Positions 25,633-35,933 of a stretch of DNA of 39,465 nt are shown here, piece by piece; the stretch's first letter is position 1; each line of letters opens with the position of its first letter. Below the pieces are notes generated by a model. It ran no database searches, was not told the origin of the DNA, and worked only from the letters and a program-made list of their open reading frames with translations. The DNA comes from Sulfitobacter sp. HI0040 (GTDB lineage Bacteria > Pseudomonadota > Alphaproteobacteria > Rhodobacterales > Rhodobacteraceae). Where the stretch lies: NCBI RefSeq assembly GCF_001634885.1, contig NZ_LWEX01000168.1:1-39465 (forward strand), in the 5' to 3' direction. The position numbers and the translations under genes are program-made.

Positions 25633-27195
25633 ATGTACCTCTTGAAACGTGCGGCGGCTTTCGCCGCACTTTTTCTGTTCTGTTCCACAGTCATTGCCGC
25701 CGCGCAGGATGTCATGCTGACGTCGCGCGACGGCAAGATCGAGGTTGCAGGTACGCTGCTGGGATTCGATGGTGAATTCTACCGGGTGCAGACCGACTTC
25801 GGCGAGTTGACCTTCGACGGGAGCGGTGTGCTCTGCACGGGGCCGGGCTGCCCCAATCTCGACAATTATGTCGCCGAGCTGCAAATTTCCGGCTCTGCCA
25901 CGATGGGGGCGGTCCTGATGCCCGCTTTGTTGGAAGCTTTCGGTCAGCGTGCGGGATTCACCACCACCCGCGAGGATCTCGAAGCCGGGAGCTTCGTCTA
26001 TCATCTGTACGGCGAACGGGACGGCGAGCTTGCCGCCAACTTTTCCTTTCGCGCGACCAATACGAATGAAGGGTTCGCCGATCTGTTGGCGGATGAAGCC
26101 GATGTGGTGATGGCCCTGCGGGAAATTCGCCTGCAGGAGCGTATCAATGCACGCGAGGCCGGTATGGGAGACCTGACCGGGGCCAACCGCAGCCGCGTGC
26201 TGGCGCTGGACGCCATCGTGCCGGTGGTGGCACCGTCGAACCCGGTGGATCGGATTTCGGTGCTCGACCTGGCACGGATCTATTCAGGCCGAATTGTCAG
26301 CTGGAAGGATCTCGGCGGGCCGGATGCGCCCATAGAGATGCATCTGCCGGATGAAGGGAACGGTCTGGCGCAGGCTATCGTGGATCAGATCATGACCCCG
26401 GCAAAGCTGGAACTGGCGGAGGGTATTATCCGCCACCGGTTTCCCGCCGATTTGTCGGACGCCGTGGCAAAGGACAGCTTCGCCATCGGGCTGACCAGTT
26501 TCGCCGAACAGCGCAATACCAAGATGCTGGCGCTCGCCGGGACCTGCGACTTCGCGCTCTCGGCGTCCCGCCGGACGATAAAGACCGAAGATTACCCGCT
26601 CACCGCGCCCATGTTCCTTTATTTTCCGGCACGGCGCCTGCCGCAGATCGCGCGGGAGTTTCTGGCCTTCACCCGCAGCCCGGCGGCGCAGGTCGTCATC
26701 CGCCGTAGCGGGTTCGTGGATCAGGGGCCGGAAGAGATACCGGTGGACGAACAGGGCAACCGCTTTACCAACGCGATCGCGACAGCGGGTTTCGAGACGT
26801 CGCTGGACGAGCTGCAGCGCATGGTGACGACATTGGCCCCCATGCAGCGGCTGACGGTCTCCTTCCGGTTCGAAGCCGGGTCGATCAGGCTGGATGCGCA
26901 ATCCCGCTCCAACATCCAGCAACTGGCCCGCGCGATGGAGCAGGGGCAATACGATGCGCGGCAGATACTTTTCGTCGGGTTCAGCGATGGCGAAGGCCCG
27001 GCAGCGGCAAACCGTGACATCGCGCTTCAGCGTGCCCAGGCCGTATCCCGCGCCGTGCTTGCCGCTGCGGTGACGGCAAACCCCGAAAGGATCGACATCG
27101 GGGTGGAAGCCTTCGGAGAGGCCCTGCCCATGGCCTGTGACGACAGCGCCTGGGGCCGGCAGGCAAACCGCCGAGTGGAGGTCTGGGTGCGCTGA
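25633..27195 (+). CDS. Periplasmic-binding-like domain fused to OmpA C-terminal domain
   Basis: 520 residues. Signal peptide MYLLKRAAAFAALFLFCSTV then AQD. A short beta-rich segment (about residues 30-80, with a CTGPGC pair) precedes a phosphate-binding-type (PBP-like) domain (residues 86-375, starting ISGSATMGAVLMPALLEAFG, with the DLARIYSGRIVSWKDLGG signature of PstS relatives). The C-terminal OmpA domain (about 406-518) has the peptidoglycan-binding pair in FSDGEG (Asp) and LQRAQAV (Arg). It would be exported and hold peptidoglycan while binding a small ligand. It lacks a transporter neighbour, so sensing or anchoring is more likely than uptake. It is 17 bases after the unknown gene; downstream it converges on radC with seven bases between stops. 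Confidence 0.85.
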   Translation: MYLLKRAAAFAALFLFCSTVIAAAQDVMLTSRDGKIEVAGTLLGFDGEFYRVQTDFGELTFDGSGVLCTGPGCPNLDNYVAELQISGSATMGAVLMPALLEAFGQRAGFTTTREDLEAGSFVYHLYGERDGELAANFSFRATNTNEGFADLLADEADVVMALREIRLQERINAREAGMGDLTGANRSRVLALDAIVPVVAPSNPVDRISVLDLARIYSGRIVSWKDLGGPDAPIEMHLPDEGNGLAQAIVDQIMTPAKLELAEGIIRHRFPADLSDAVAKDSFAIGLTSFAEQRNTKMLALAGTCDFALSASRRTIKTEDYPLTAPMFLYFPARRLPQIAREFLAFTRSPAAQVVIRRSGFVDQGPEEIPVDEQGNRFTNAIATAGFETSLDELQRMVTTLAPMQRLTVSFRFEAGSIRLDAQSRSNIQQLARAMEQGQYDARQILFVGFSDGEGPAAANRDIALQRAQAVSRAVLAAAVTANPERIDIGVEAFGEALPMACDDSAWGRQANRRVEVWVR

Positions 27196-27202
27196 GCGCT
27201 TG

Positions 27203-28000
27203 TCAGACCAAGCCTTCTGCCCTGAAGCTCAGCTCCTGCGACTTGCCGATGATGAGGTGATCGTGCAACGCGATCCCGAGCACATCGCAGGCGGAGATGA
27301 TCCGCTTCGTCATCTCGATGTCCATCTGTGACGGTGTCGGGTCCCCCGAAGGATGATTATGCACGAGGATCAGGGCAGAGGCGTTCAGCTCAAGCGCGCG
27401 CTTGGCGACCTCCCTCGGGTAGACGGGAACGTGATCGACCGTGCCTTCGCCTTCCTGTTCGTCGGCGATCAAAGTGTTCTTCCGGTCGAGGTAGAGGACG
27501 CGAAACTGCTCCGTCTCCCGGTGGGCCATGGCGGTATGGCAGTAATCGAGCAGCGCATCCCAGCTCGAGACGACGGGCCGCCTGATCACCTTTGAGCGCA
27601 TCAACCGGTGCGACGCCGCTTCGATGATCTTCAACTCCACCACGACCGCTTCGCCCACCCCATGGACGGAGAGGAGCCGTGCCTTGGGAGCGGTGATGAC
27701 CCGGTTGAAGTCACCGAAGGTTTCCAGAAGCTCCCGCGCCAACGGCTTCACGTCCTTCCGGCCCAATGCGCGGAAGAGGATGAGTTCAAGCAATTCGTAG
27801 TCGGGGACGGCATCGGCCCCGCCCGCCATGAAGCGCGCGCGCAGGCGAACCCGGTGGTCCCTGAGGTAGGAGGGCACCTTTGCCGTTTGGTCCTGTGAGT
27901 TGCGGCTGGCGCCGACCTCCTCCGGCAGCAGAAAGAGTTGCCCACTTTCACGCAGGCTCTGATCGCCGGGAGGGTGCGTTTTGTCTTCTGGCCGTCGCAT
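27203..28000 (-). CDS. radC: RadC family JAB1/MPN-domain protein
   Basis: 265 residues. N-terminal helix-hairpin-helix-like region (LLELILFRALGRKDVKPLAR, VITAPKARLLSVHGVGEAVV) and C-terminal JAB domain with EQFRVLYLDRKNTLIADEQ and the metal motif ILVHNHPSGDPTPSQMDIEM. The name DNA repair protein is historical; activity is unproven and a role in replication or competence is discussed. The start ATG 28000 begins a Pro-rich linker (MRRPEDKTHPPGDQ). It is preceded by the dnaJ terminator and shares the minus strand with it; it may not be in the same transcript. Confidence 0.9.
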   Translation of the reverse strand: MRRPEDKTHPPGDQSLRESGQLFLLPEEVGASRNSQDQTAKVPSYLRDHRVRLRARFMAGGADAVPDYELLELILFRALGRKDVKPLARELLETFGDFNRVITAPKARLLSVHGVGEAVVVELKIIEAASHRLMRSKVIRRPVVSSWDALLDYCHTAMAHRETEQFRVLYLDRKNTLIADEQEGEGTVDHVPVYPREVAKRALELNASALILVHNHPSGDPTPSQMDIEMTKRIISACDVLGIALHDHLIIGKSQELSFRAEGLV

Positions 28001-28041
28001 CGGGCCAGAGTGACCCTCGAATGGTTGCCAAGTGGTAAACG

Positions 28042-28067
28042 AAAAAGGCCGGGCGATGCCCGGCCTT
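28042..28067 (-). terminator. dnaJ terminator
   Basis: AAGGCCGGGC pairs with GCCCGGCCTT around a three-base loop. Read on the minus strand the stem is followed by TTTTT, so it ends dnaJ transcription 20 bases past its stop. Confidence 0.9.
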
Positions 28068-28089
28068 GCTACGACAGATATCAGCTTGG

Positions 28090-29250
28090 TCAGCCTTTCA
28101 TCGAATCCCAGAAGGATTTCACGCTGCTGAAAAAGGTGGAGCTTTCCGGGTTGTTCTTGTCCGAAAGCTCTTCGAATTTCCGCAGCAGGTCCTTCTGCTC
28201 CGACGTCAGGTTCACCGGCGTTTCGACCGCCAGTTCGATGATCATGTCACCGGCCCCGCCGCCCCGCAGCGGGGGCATGCCCTTGCCGCGCAGACGCATC
28301 TGGCGACCGGACTGGCTGCCCGCCGGCACCTGCACCCGCCCGCGACCACCGTCGATGGTGGGGACTTCGATGCTGCCGCCCAGGGCAGCCGTGCTCATCG
28401 AGACGGGAACGCGGCAGAACAGGTTCGGCCCGTCCCGTTCGAACAGATCGTGTTCGGCGACCTCGATGAAAATATAGAGATCACCCGAAGGCCCGCCGCG
28501 CAGTCCTGCTTCGCCTTCACCGGCGAGACGGATGCGTGTGCCTGTTTCCACCCCCGCGGGGATATTGACCGAAAGCTGCCTGTTCTTTTCGACCCGCCCC
28601 GCGCCCCGGCAGGTGTTGCAGGGATTCTTGACGATCTGGCCGAGGCCCGAACAGGTGGGGCAGGTGCGTTCGACGGTGAAAAAGCCCTGCTGCGCCCTTA
28701 CCTTGCCCATGCCGGAACAGGTGGGGCATGTGGTGGGCTCCGCCCCGCCTTCGGCACCCGATCCGTCACATGCCGAACATTGTACCGATGTCGGCACGTT
28801 GATCGACTTCTGCAAACCGGAGAAGGCGTCCTCCAGCGAGATCCTGAGGTTGTAGCGCAGGTCCGCACCACGGGCCGCACGCCGACCGCCGGCCTGGCCG
28901 CCGCCGCGTTGGCCCATGAAATCGCCGAACAAGTCGTCGAAGACATCGGAGAAGGCGCTGCTGAAATCACCCTGCTGCCCGCCGCCGAAGCCGCCGCCAC
29001 CGGGGCGTCCACCGCCCATGCCACCTTCGAAGGCGGCATGACCGTAGCGGTCGTATGCGGCTTTCTTGTCGGCGTCTTTCAGAACCTCGTAGGCCTCGTT
29101 GGCCTCCTTGAACTGCGCTTCGGCCTTGGGGTTGTCGGTATTGCGGTCGGGGTGCAATTCCTTGGCCTTGGTGCGGTAGCCTTTCTTGATCTCTTCGGCA
29201 GAGGCCCCTTTGGCAACGCCAAGCACCTCGTAGTAGTCACGTTTTGCCAT
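28090..29250 (-). CDS. dnaJ: Chaperone DnaJ
   Basis: 386-residue Hsp40. J-domain with HPD at residues 33-35 ([10 protein letters not shown] context), a Gly/Phe-rich stretch (about 75-115), four zinc repeats ([32 protein letters not shown]) and C-terminal substrate-binding domains. It delivers clients to DnaK and stimulates its ATPase. Gene follows dnaK by 80 bases with a GC hairpin between. Normal length, all zinc cysteines present. Confidence 0.97.
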   Translation of the reverse strand: MAKRDYYEVLGVAKGASAEEIKKGYRTKAKELHPDRNTDNPKAEAQFKEANEAYEVLKDADKKAAYDRYGHAAFEGGMGGGRPGGGGFGGGQQGDFSSAFSDVFDDLFGDFMGQRGGGQAGGRRAARGADLRYNLRISLEDAFSGLQKSINVPTSVQCSACDGSGAEGGAEPTTCPTCSGMGKVRAQQGFFTVERTCPTCSGLGQIVKNPCNTCRGAGRVEKNRQLSVNIPAGVETGTRIRLAGEGEAGLRGGPSGDLYIFIEVAEHDLFERDGPNLFCRVPVSMSTAALGGSIEVPTIDGGRGRVQVPAGSQSGRQMRLRGKGMPPLRGGGAGDMIIELAVETPVNLTSEQKDLLRKFEELSDKNNPESSTFFSSVKSFWDSMKG

Positions 29251-29281
29251 GGGTCATAAGCTCCTGCTGTTGATACATGAC

Positions 29282-29308
29282 GGGCCGGCCCGCCTGACGG
29301 ACCGGCCC
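29282..29308 (-). promoter_or_regulatory. GC-rich hairpin between dnaK and dnaJ
   Basis: GGGCCGG (29282-29288) pairs with CCGGCCC (29302-29308); inside, CCG pairs with CGG around a CCTGA loop. There is no T-run, so it may protect mRNA ends or lower dnaJ relative to dnaK rather than terminate. Confidence 0.55.
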
Positions 29309-29330
29309 TCATCATGCAGTCAAACCGCGA

Positions 29331-31250
<1,920 letters not shown>

Positions 31251-31361
31251 GTTTTCGATCCCTCTTTTACTCAGGCGATGAAACGAGGCGTGGACCCGTT
31301 TCGGCATCCTGCCCCGATCTGTGGACGCGTCGGACAGGTGGTCCTTCGCGGTTCGGAGGGT

Positions 31362-31389
31362 ATATAAGGAGGCGATTTCGGCCCTGCAA
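31362..31389 (-). promoter_or_regulatory. Heat-shock type promoter of dnaK (alphaproteobacterial)
   Basis: On the minus strand TTGCAG (31389-31384) precedes CTTATAT (31368-31362); the gap between TTG and CTTATAT is 18 bases. This fits the TTG-N17/18-CYTATNT heat-shock consensus reported for alphaproteobacteria apart from G in place of the leading C. The start point would be near 31355, giving a leader of about 105 bases. Confidence 0.65.
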
Positions 31390-31455
31390 CCGTTGCGAAG
31401 AGGCGGATGCAGTATTTTCCAACCTTTTCCGATGCTCAGCGCAGGAGGGTCACAG

Positions 31456-32058
31456 ATGGCACCAGTCATGGTCAGGGACTTCGCGATTTACGACGGCTAT
31501 CTCGATCTGACGGCCCAGCGTGAACTGGTCGAGGCCGTGCAGGATGTGGCCCGGCAGGCGCCGTTCTTTCGCCCGCAGACCCCGTACGGCAAACCGATGT
31601 CCGTACGCATCACGGCGGCGGGGAAATACGGCTGGTTTTCGGATCGAAGCGGCTATCGCTATGTGCCTACCCATCCCGACGGTCAGCCCTGGCCGTCGAT
31701 TCCGGCCCCGGTCCTGCGGATATGGGATGCGCTCACGGGGTTGGAGCGGAGGCCAGAGTGCTGCCTCATCAATCATTACGACGCGCAGGCCAAACTGGGC
31801 ATGCACCGCGACGCGGACGAAGCGGATTTCGCCTGGCCGGTGGTCTCCGTTTCGCTTGGCGATGACGCGCTTTTCCGGATGGGCAACCCCACGCGGGGCG
31901 GCAAGACACAGTCGGTCTGGCTTCGGTCCGGGGATGTGGTCGTCATGGGCGGGGCGGCCCGGCTCACCTATCACGGGGTGGACCGTATCCGCCCGGGTTC
32001 ATCGCCGCTGCTGCCGGGCGGCGGACGGATCAACCTGACGCTGCGCGTGGTCGACTGA
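31456..32058 (+). CDS. alkB: Alkylated DNA repair dioxygenase AlkB
   Basis: 200-residue Fe(II)/2-oxoglutarate enzyme that removes methyl groups from N1-methyladenine and N3-methylcytosine in DNA. The iron ligands are visible: HRD at His117 and Asp119, and His173 (LTYHGVDRI). The 2-oxoglutarate-binding arginines are in [10 protein letters not shown] and [31 protein letters not shown] is the family signature. ATG 31456 is selected because AGGAGGG lies ten bases ahead; the longer frame to 31321 reads through the dnaK promoter. Divergent from dnaK and convergent with the export permease gene (five bases between stops). Confidence 0.93.
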   Translation: MAPVMVRDFAIYDGYLDLTAQRELVEAVQDVARQAPFFRPQTPYGKPMSVRITAAGKYGWFSDRSGYRYVPTHPDGQPWPSIPAPVLRIWDALTGLERRPECCLINHYDAQAKLGMHRDADEADFAWPVVSVSLGDDALFRMGNPTRGGKTQSVWLRSGDVVVMGGAARLTYHGVDRIRPGSSPLLPGGGRINLTLRVVD

Positions 32059-32062
32059 TCCG

Positions 32063-32887
32063 TCAGCGCCGTGCGCTCCAACTGAGCGAGGCATGTTTGC
32101 GGGTGTAGAATTCGCCCATCATCCCGATCATCAGCAGGACCAGCCCGACCCAGATCGGATACTCCCAATTGCTGTAGCGGGGGTAGTAATTGATGAACGC
32201 GAAGCCCCGGCTTTGATCGATGGCGTGAAACAGCGGGTTCCAGTCGAACATCGCCAGCATGAAACCGGGCAGCGTGTTGGCAAGGAACATCTTGCCCGAT
32301 GCGATCATGTTCGCGCGCTGATAGACGGTGGTGAAGATCTGCACGAAGGTCGGAAACCACGGCTTGATCGCCAGCAGCACCACGCCGAGCGCGCCCCCTG
32401 TGAACCACGCGATGAGCAGCATCCCGAAGGCCGGGATCGGTTGCTCGATCTCCAGCGGGGTCATGACCACGTGATAGGCAAAGAGAATGACGAAGAGCGA
32501 CAGCACCTGAATATAGAGCGCGCCGAAGGCCGCCGAGGCGATCGAGATGACGGTCGTCATCGGGGCGTGCTGCATCATCGGGCTCGCCGGTCCTTCGGAG
32601 GCGACAACGGCGCCGAGCGTCTTGGTGTGCGTGAGGAAGAGGAAGATGCCGGTCATCACGTAGATGAGGAAATCACCACGCACCGCCGCCCCGCGCAGCC
32701 CGAGGATGGTGAACATCACGTAGAAGGCCGCGACGAACAGGACCGCCTGCAGCATGTTCGTGAAAATCGCCATGATGGCGTTGTTATGCGTCTTGCGGAT
32801 CGACCGGACGATCGAGTGATAGATCAGTTCGAGCATCGAAACCGCGCTCGACAAGCGGCCGGTCGGCTTTCGGGTGGACTGGAACAT
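32063..32887 (-). CDS. ABC-2 type polysaccharide export permease (KpsM/Wzm-like)
   Basis: 274 residues. After a basic N terminus (MFQSTRKPTGRLSSA) there are about six hydrophobic segments, among them MAIFTNMLQAVLFVAAFYVM, FLIYVMTGIFLFLTHTK, AFGALYIQVLSLFVILFAYH and FGMLLIAWFTGGALGVVLLA. This is the ABC-2 permease fold used to export capsule or O-antigen chains, with an ATPase partner (KpsT/Wzt) not present in the window. The start 32887 fits a basic membrane-insertion end; the frame start 32977 would overlap the promoter of cysQ. It diverges from cysQ and kdsB. The family is clear; the exported polymer is not. Confidence 0.85.
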   Translation of the reverse strand: MFQSTRKPTGRLSSAVSMLELIYHSIVRSIRKTHNNAIMAIFTNMLQAVLFVAAFYVMFTILGLRGAAVRGDFLIYVMTGIFLFLTHTKTLGAVVASEGPASPMMQHAPMTTVISIASAAFGALYIQVLSLFVILFAYHVVMTPLEIEQPIPAFGMLLIAWFTGGALGVVLLAIKPWFPTFVQIFTTVYQRANMIASGKMFLANTLPGFMLAMFDWNPLFHAIDQSRGFAFINYYPRYSNWEYPIWVGLVLLMIGMMGEFYTRKHASLSWSARR

Positions 32888-32996
32888 CTGCCTGCGCCTC
32901 TGACTGAGCGGGAGTATACACGGAATTCTTGCCGTTCCGTAGTCAGCGCAGCATAAGAGGTTTGAAAAGAATATCAACGAAAGCGGGGCGCAGAGA

Positions 32997-33794
32997 ATGG
33001 ATTACGAAGAGTTGGTGACTGTGATGCGTCGCCTTGCCCTGCAGGCGGGGGAACGCATCATGGAGATATATGGACAGGACGATTTCGACGTCCGGTCGAA
33101 GTCCGACGAAAGCCCCGTCACGGCTGCGGACGAAGCAGCCGACGCCCTGATTTCCGAAGGGCTGCGGGCGGCCTTTCCCGACCTTATGCTCGTGACCGAA
33201 GAACAGGCGGAGACTCATTCGGCCCGGGGGGATACCTTTCTTATCGTTGATCCGCTGGACGGCACCAAGGAGTTCGTCCATCGACGGGGGGAGTTCACAG
33301 TGAACATCGCGTTGGTGGAGGGCGCGGTGCCGACCCGCGGTGTGGTCTATGCCCCAGCGAAGGGACGCCTTTTCTATACCGATGCAGAGGGGCGTTCGGT
33401 GGAGGAAACCGGTGCGCTCGATCCCGACCGGGCGGGTGAGACGATGCCGCTGAATGCGAAGGACCCGGAGGGCAGCGGCCTCATGGTGGTGGCGTCGAAA
33501 TCGCACCGGGATCAGGCGACGGACGACTACATCGCCCGTTACGACCTGCGGGATATGACCAGCGCCGGTTCATCGCTCAAGTTCTGCCTTGTCGCCAGTG
33601 GTGAGGCCGACCTTTATCCCCGGCTGGGCCGTACGATGGAATGGGATACTGCCGCAGGTGATGCCGTCGTGCGCGGCGCGGGGGGCTTCGTTGTGCGTTT
33701 CGATGATCACAGCCCGCTGACCTATGGCAAGCCGGGGTTCGAAAACCCGCATTTCATCGTCCATGCGCCGGGCGTCGCGCTGAAGGAGGCATGA
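32997..33794 (+). CDS. cysQ: 3'(2'),5'-bisphosphate nucleotidase
   Basis: 265-residue inositol-monophosphatase superfamily enzyme. The metal sites are visible: Glu68/Glu69 (VTEEQAE) and DPLDGTKEF (Asp85, Asp88) with the later WDTAAGDAVVRGAGG. CysQ removes 3'-phosphate from PAP or PAPS, made when sulfate is activated or used in sulfotransfer. The location before kdsB and glycosyltransferase genes may point to sulfated polysaccharide or only to chance; no sulfotransferase is seen here. Its stop overlaps the kdsB start by four bases (ATGA), so cysQ, kdsB and the GT2 gene form one translated chain. Confidence 0.93.
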   Translation: MDYEELVTVMRRLALQAGERIMEIYGQDDFDVRSKSDESPVTAADEAADALISEGLRAAFPDLMLVTEEQAETHSARGDTFLIVDPLDGTKEFVHRRGEFTVNIALVEGAVPTRGVVYAPAKGRLFYTDAEGRSVEETGALDPDRAGETMPLNAKDPEGSGLMVVASKSHRDQATDDYIARYDLRDMTSAGSSLKFCLVASGEADLYPRLGRTMEWDTAAGDAVVRGAGGFVVRFDDHSPLTYGKPGFENPHFIVHAPGVALKEA

Positions 33795-34594
33795 TGTCCG
33801 TTCTGGTGGTAATTCCCGCGCGCTATGCCTCGACCCGCTATCCGGGCAAGCCACTGGTCGCGCTGAAGGGGGCGGGTGGCGAAAGCCGCAGCCTGATCGA
33901 ACGCAGCTGGCGGGCGGCCCGCTCGGTGTCCGGGGTGGACCGCGTCGTCGTCGCCACCGACGACGCCCGCATTCGCACTGCTGCCGAAGCGTTCGGCGCA
34001 GAGGTCGTTATGACGTCGACGGAATGCGCCAACGGGACGGAGCGGTGCGCCGAAGCGCACAAGGCGCTGGGCGGGGGCTATGATATCGTGGTGAACCTTC
34101 AGGGCGATGCCCCGTTGACGCCCCCATGGTTCGTCGAGGGGCTGATTGAGGGGCTGCGCGCGAACCCCGGTGCCGCCATTGCCACCCCCGTCTTGCGCTG
34201 CGAGGGGGCGACCCTGTCGGCGCTGCTGGACGACCGGAAGGCCGGGCGCGTGGGCGGCACTACGGCGGTCTTTGCGGCCGACAACGCGGCGCTCTATTTC
34301 TCCAAGGAAGTCATTCCCTATACTGCGACCCGCTATGATCCGTCGGAACCCACGCCGGTTTTCCACCACGTCGGGGTCTATGCCTATCGCCCGGACGCGC
34401 TCGCTGCCTATCCGTCTTGGGAGGTGGGGCCGTTGGAACGGCTCGAAGGGTTGGAGCAGCTTCGGTTTCTGGAAAACAACCGCCCGGTTCTCTGTGTCGA
34501 GGTCGAGGCGCGGGGCCGGTCCTTCTGGGAATTGAACAACCCCGAAGACGTGCCCCGGCTTGAAGCCATGATGGAAGAGATGGGGTTGGAGTGA
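33791..34594 (+). CDS. kdsB: 3-deoxy-manno-octulosonate cytidylyltransferase (CMP-Kdo synthetase)
   Basis: 267 residues. It activates Kdo with CTP for lipopolysaccharide or capsule linker. Family marks are VVIPARYASTRYPGKPL at the N terminus, VVVATDDARI, TSTECANGTERCAEA, VVNLQGDAPL and the C-terminal EQLRFLENNRPVLCVEV. Start can be ATG 33791 or the neighbouring Met 33794. It overlaps cysQ by four bases and the next gene by four. Being beside the export permease, it may serve capsule as well as lipopolysaccharide. Confidence 0.94.
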   Translation: MMSVLVVIPARYASTRYPGKPLVALKGAGGESRSLIERSWRAARSVSGVDRVVVATDDARIRTAAEAFGAEVVMTSTECANGTERCAEAHKALGGGYDIVVNLQGDAPLTPPWFVEGLIEGLRANPGAAIATPVLRCEGATLSALLDDRKAGRVGGTTAVFAADNAALYFSKEVIPYTATRYDPSEPTPVFHHVGVYAYRPDALAAYPSWEVGPLERLEGLEQLRFLENNRPVLCVEVEARGRSFWELNNPEDVPRLEAMMEEMGLE

Positions 34595-35829
34595 GCGAGA
34601 CGACGGTCAGCGTCGTCGTTGTCAGCCGAAACCGTCCTTCGGCTTTGCGCCGGTGCCTCGTCGGGCTTTCGCAACTTCGCTATCCCGCGTTCGAGATCGT
34701 CGTGGTCGCGGATCCGGCTGGGATCGCGGCGGCCCGGGACGGCGGGTTCGGCGAAACCGTCAAGCTGCTGGAATACGATGTTCCCAATATCTCCGCGGCG
34801 CGCAACATGGGCATCACCCATGCCGCTGGCGATATCGTTGCGTTCATCGATGACGATGCGGTGCCCGAACCCCTGTGGCTGCATCACCTGACAGCACCCG
34901 CATCGCGCGACGAAGTCGCTGCCATGGGCGGCTATGTTCGGGGGCGCAACGGGATCTCCTTCCAATGGAAGGCGCGCGGCCTCGACAGGCATGGCAGTAC
35001 CTATCCACTTTCCCTCGACGATGCCCATGCCACGGTTCTTACCCCGGCGCACGGCCATGCAGTGAAGACCGAAGGCACGAATATGGCTTTCCGCCGGGAT
35101 GCGCTGATCGCCCTCGACGGGTTCGATCCGGCCTTTCACTACTATCTGGATGAAACAGACCTGAACATGCGGCTTGCGCGTACGGGGCAGGCCACGGCGA
35201 TCGTGCCCCGCGCCGAGGTCCACCACGGGTTCGAGGAAAACCGCGTACGGAGTGCGGACCGCGTGCCACGGGACCTGTTCGACATCGGTGCCAGCTGGGC
35301 GGTTTTCGCACGCAAGCATATCCACGAGGCGGACCGGGCCACCCACTGGAAGGCGGTGCAGGGGGCAGAGCGGCGCAGATTGTTGCGGCACATGGTTTCC
35401 GGCGCACTTGAGCCGCGAAGCCTGCGCAGACTGATGGCGCGGCTTGAGGAAGGCCATTCGGAAGGTCTCGCACGTGCCATCGGGACTGCCCGCTTGCCCC
35501 GGCGCGCGGCGAGCCCTTTCTTGCGGTTCGTATCTTCGACCAAACCCCATGTATGGATCACAACCCGCCCGGCCCGCCGGAAACGGGATGAGACCCGCGC
35601 GCGGAAACTCGTCGGGCAGGGGCATGTCGTGACGCTTCTGTCGCTTTCGCCCAGTGCTTTTTATCACCGCGTGGCGTTTACGGAGGAGGGGGTCTGGCGT
35701 CAGACAGGAGGCCTCTTCGGACGGTCGGAGCGGGACCAGCCATTGGTCAGCTTCCACCGCAGGAAGGTTCGGAGCCGAACCGAAAGGGAAAGAGTGACGT
35801 TTACGCGGGGAGATGCTATTGACCGCTGA
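34591..35829 (+). CDS. Glycosyltransferase, family 2 (GT-A)
   Basis: 412 residues with a GTG start that overlaps the kdsB stop. The N-terminal GT-A domain (residues 1-215) shows VSVVVVSRNRPSALRRCLVG, NISAARNMGITHAAGDIVAF and the metal-binding FIDDDAVPEP. Further on are GTNMAFRRDALIALDGFDPA and HYYLDETDLNMRLA, standard acceptor-side text. A long C-terminal half (residues 230-412), basic and Arg-rich, ends near SRTERERVTFTRGDAIDR and has no match I recognise. Sugar and acceptor are unknown; surface polysaccharide is the likely product. Confidence 0.88.
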   Translation: MSETTVSVVVVSRNRPSALRRCLVGLSQLRYPAFEIVVVADPAGIAAARDGGFGETVKLLEYDVPNISAARNMGITHAAGDIVAFIDDDAVPEPLWLHHLTAPASRDEVAAMGGYVRGRNGISFQWKARGLDRHGSTYPLSLDDAHATVLTPAHGHAVKTEGTNMAFRRDALIALDGFDPAFHYYLDETDLNMRLARTGQATAIVPRAEVHHGFEENRVRSADRVPRDLFDIGASWAVFARKHIHEADRATHWKAVQGAERRRLLRHMVSGALEPRSLRRLMARLEEGHSEGLARAIGTARLPRRAASPFLRFVSSTKPHVWITTRPARRKRDETRARKLVGQGHVVTLLSLSPSAFYHRVAFTEEGVWRQTGGLFGRSERDQPLVSFHRRKVRSRTERERVTFTRGDAIDR

Positions 35830-35862
35830 AGTATCGATTTACTTTAAATTCATTAAGCGGTC
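35819..35862 (+). promoter_or_regulatory. Candidate galU promoter framed by an inverted repeat
   Basis: TTGACC (35819-35824) is followed by an AT-rich stretch (CTTTAA at 35842-35847, 17-base gap) inside otherwise GC-rich DNA. GACCGCT (35821-35827) and AGCGGTC (35856-35862) form a seven-base inverted repeat around it, like operator arms at the -35 box and near the start point. Confidence 0.42.
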
Positions 35863-35933
35863 AGAACTACTTTGGGCTGCCTATCGGCAGGCGATGGAGT
35901 AGAAGACCAATAAGAAACGAGCCGAGGTTTGAG

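Noticed and set aside
31321-31455. Upstream extension of alkB
   Set aside because: It would cover the dnaK heat-shock promoter, and ATG 31456 has a strong ribosome binding site and matches the family length.
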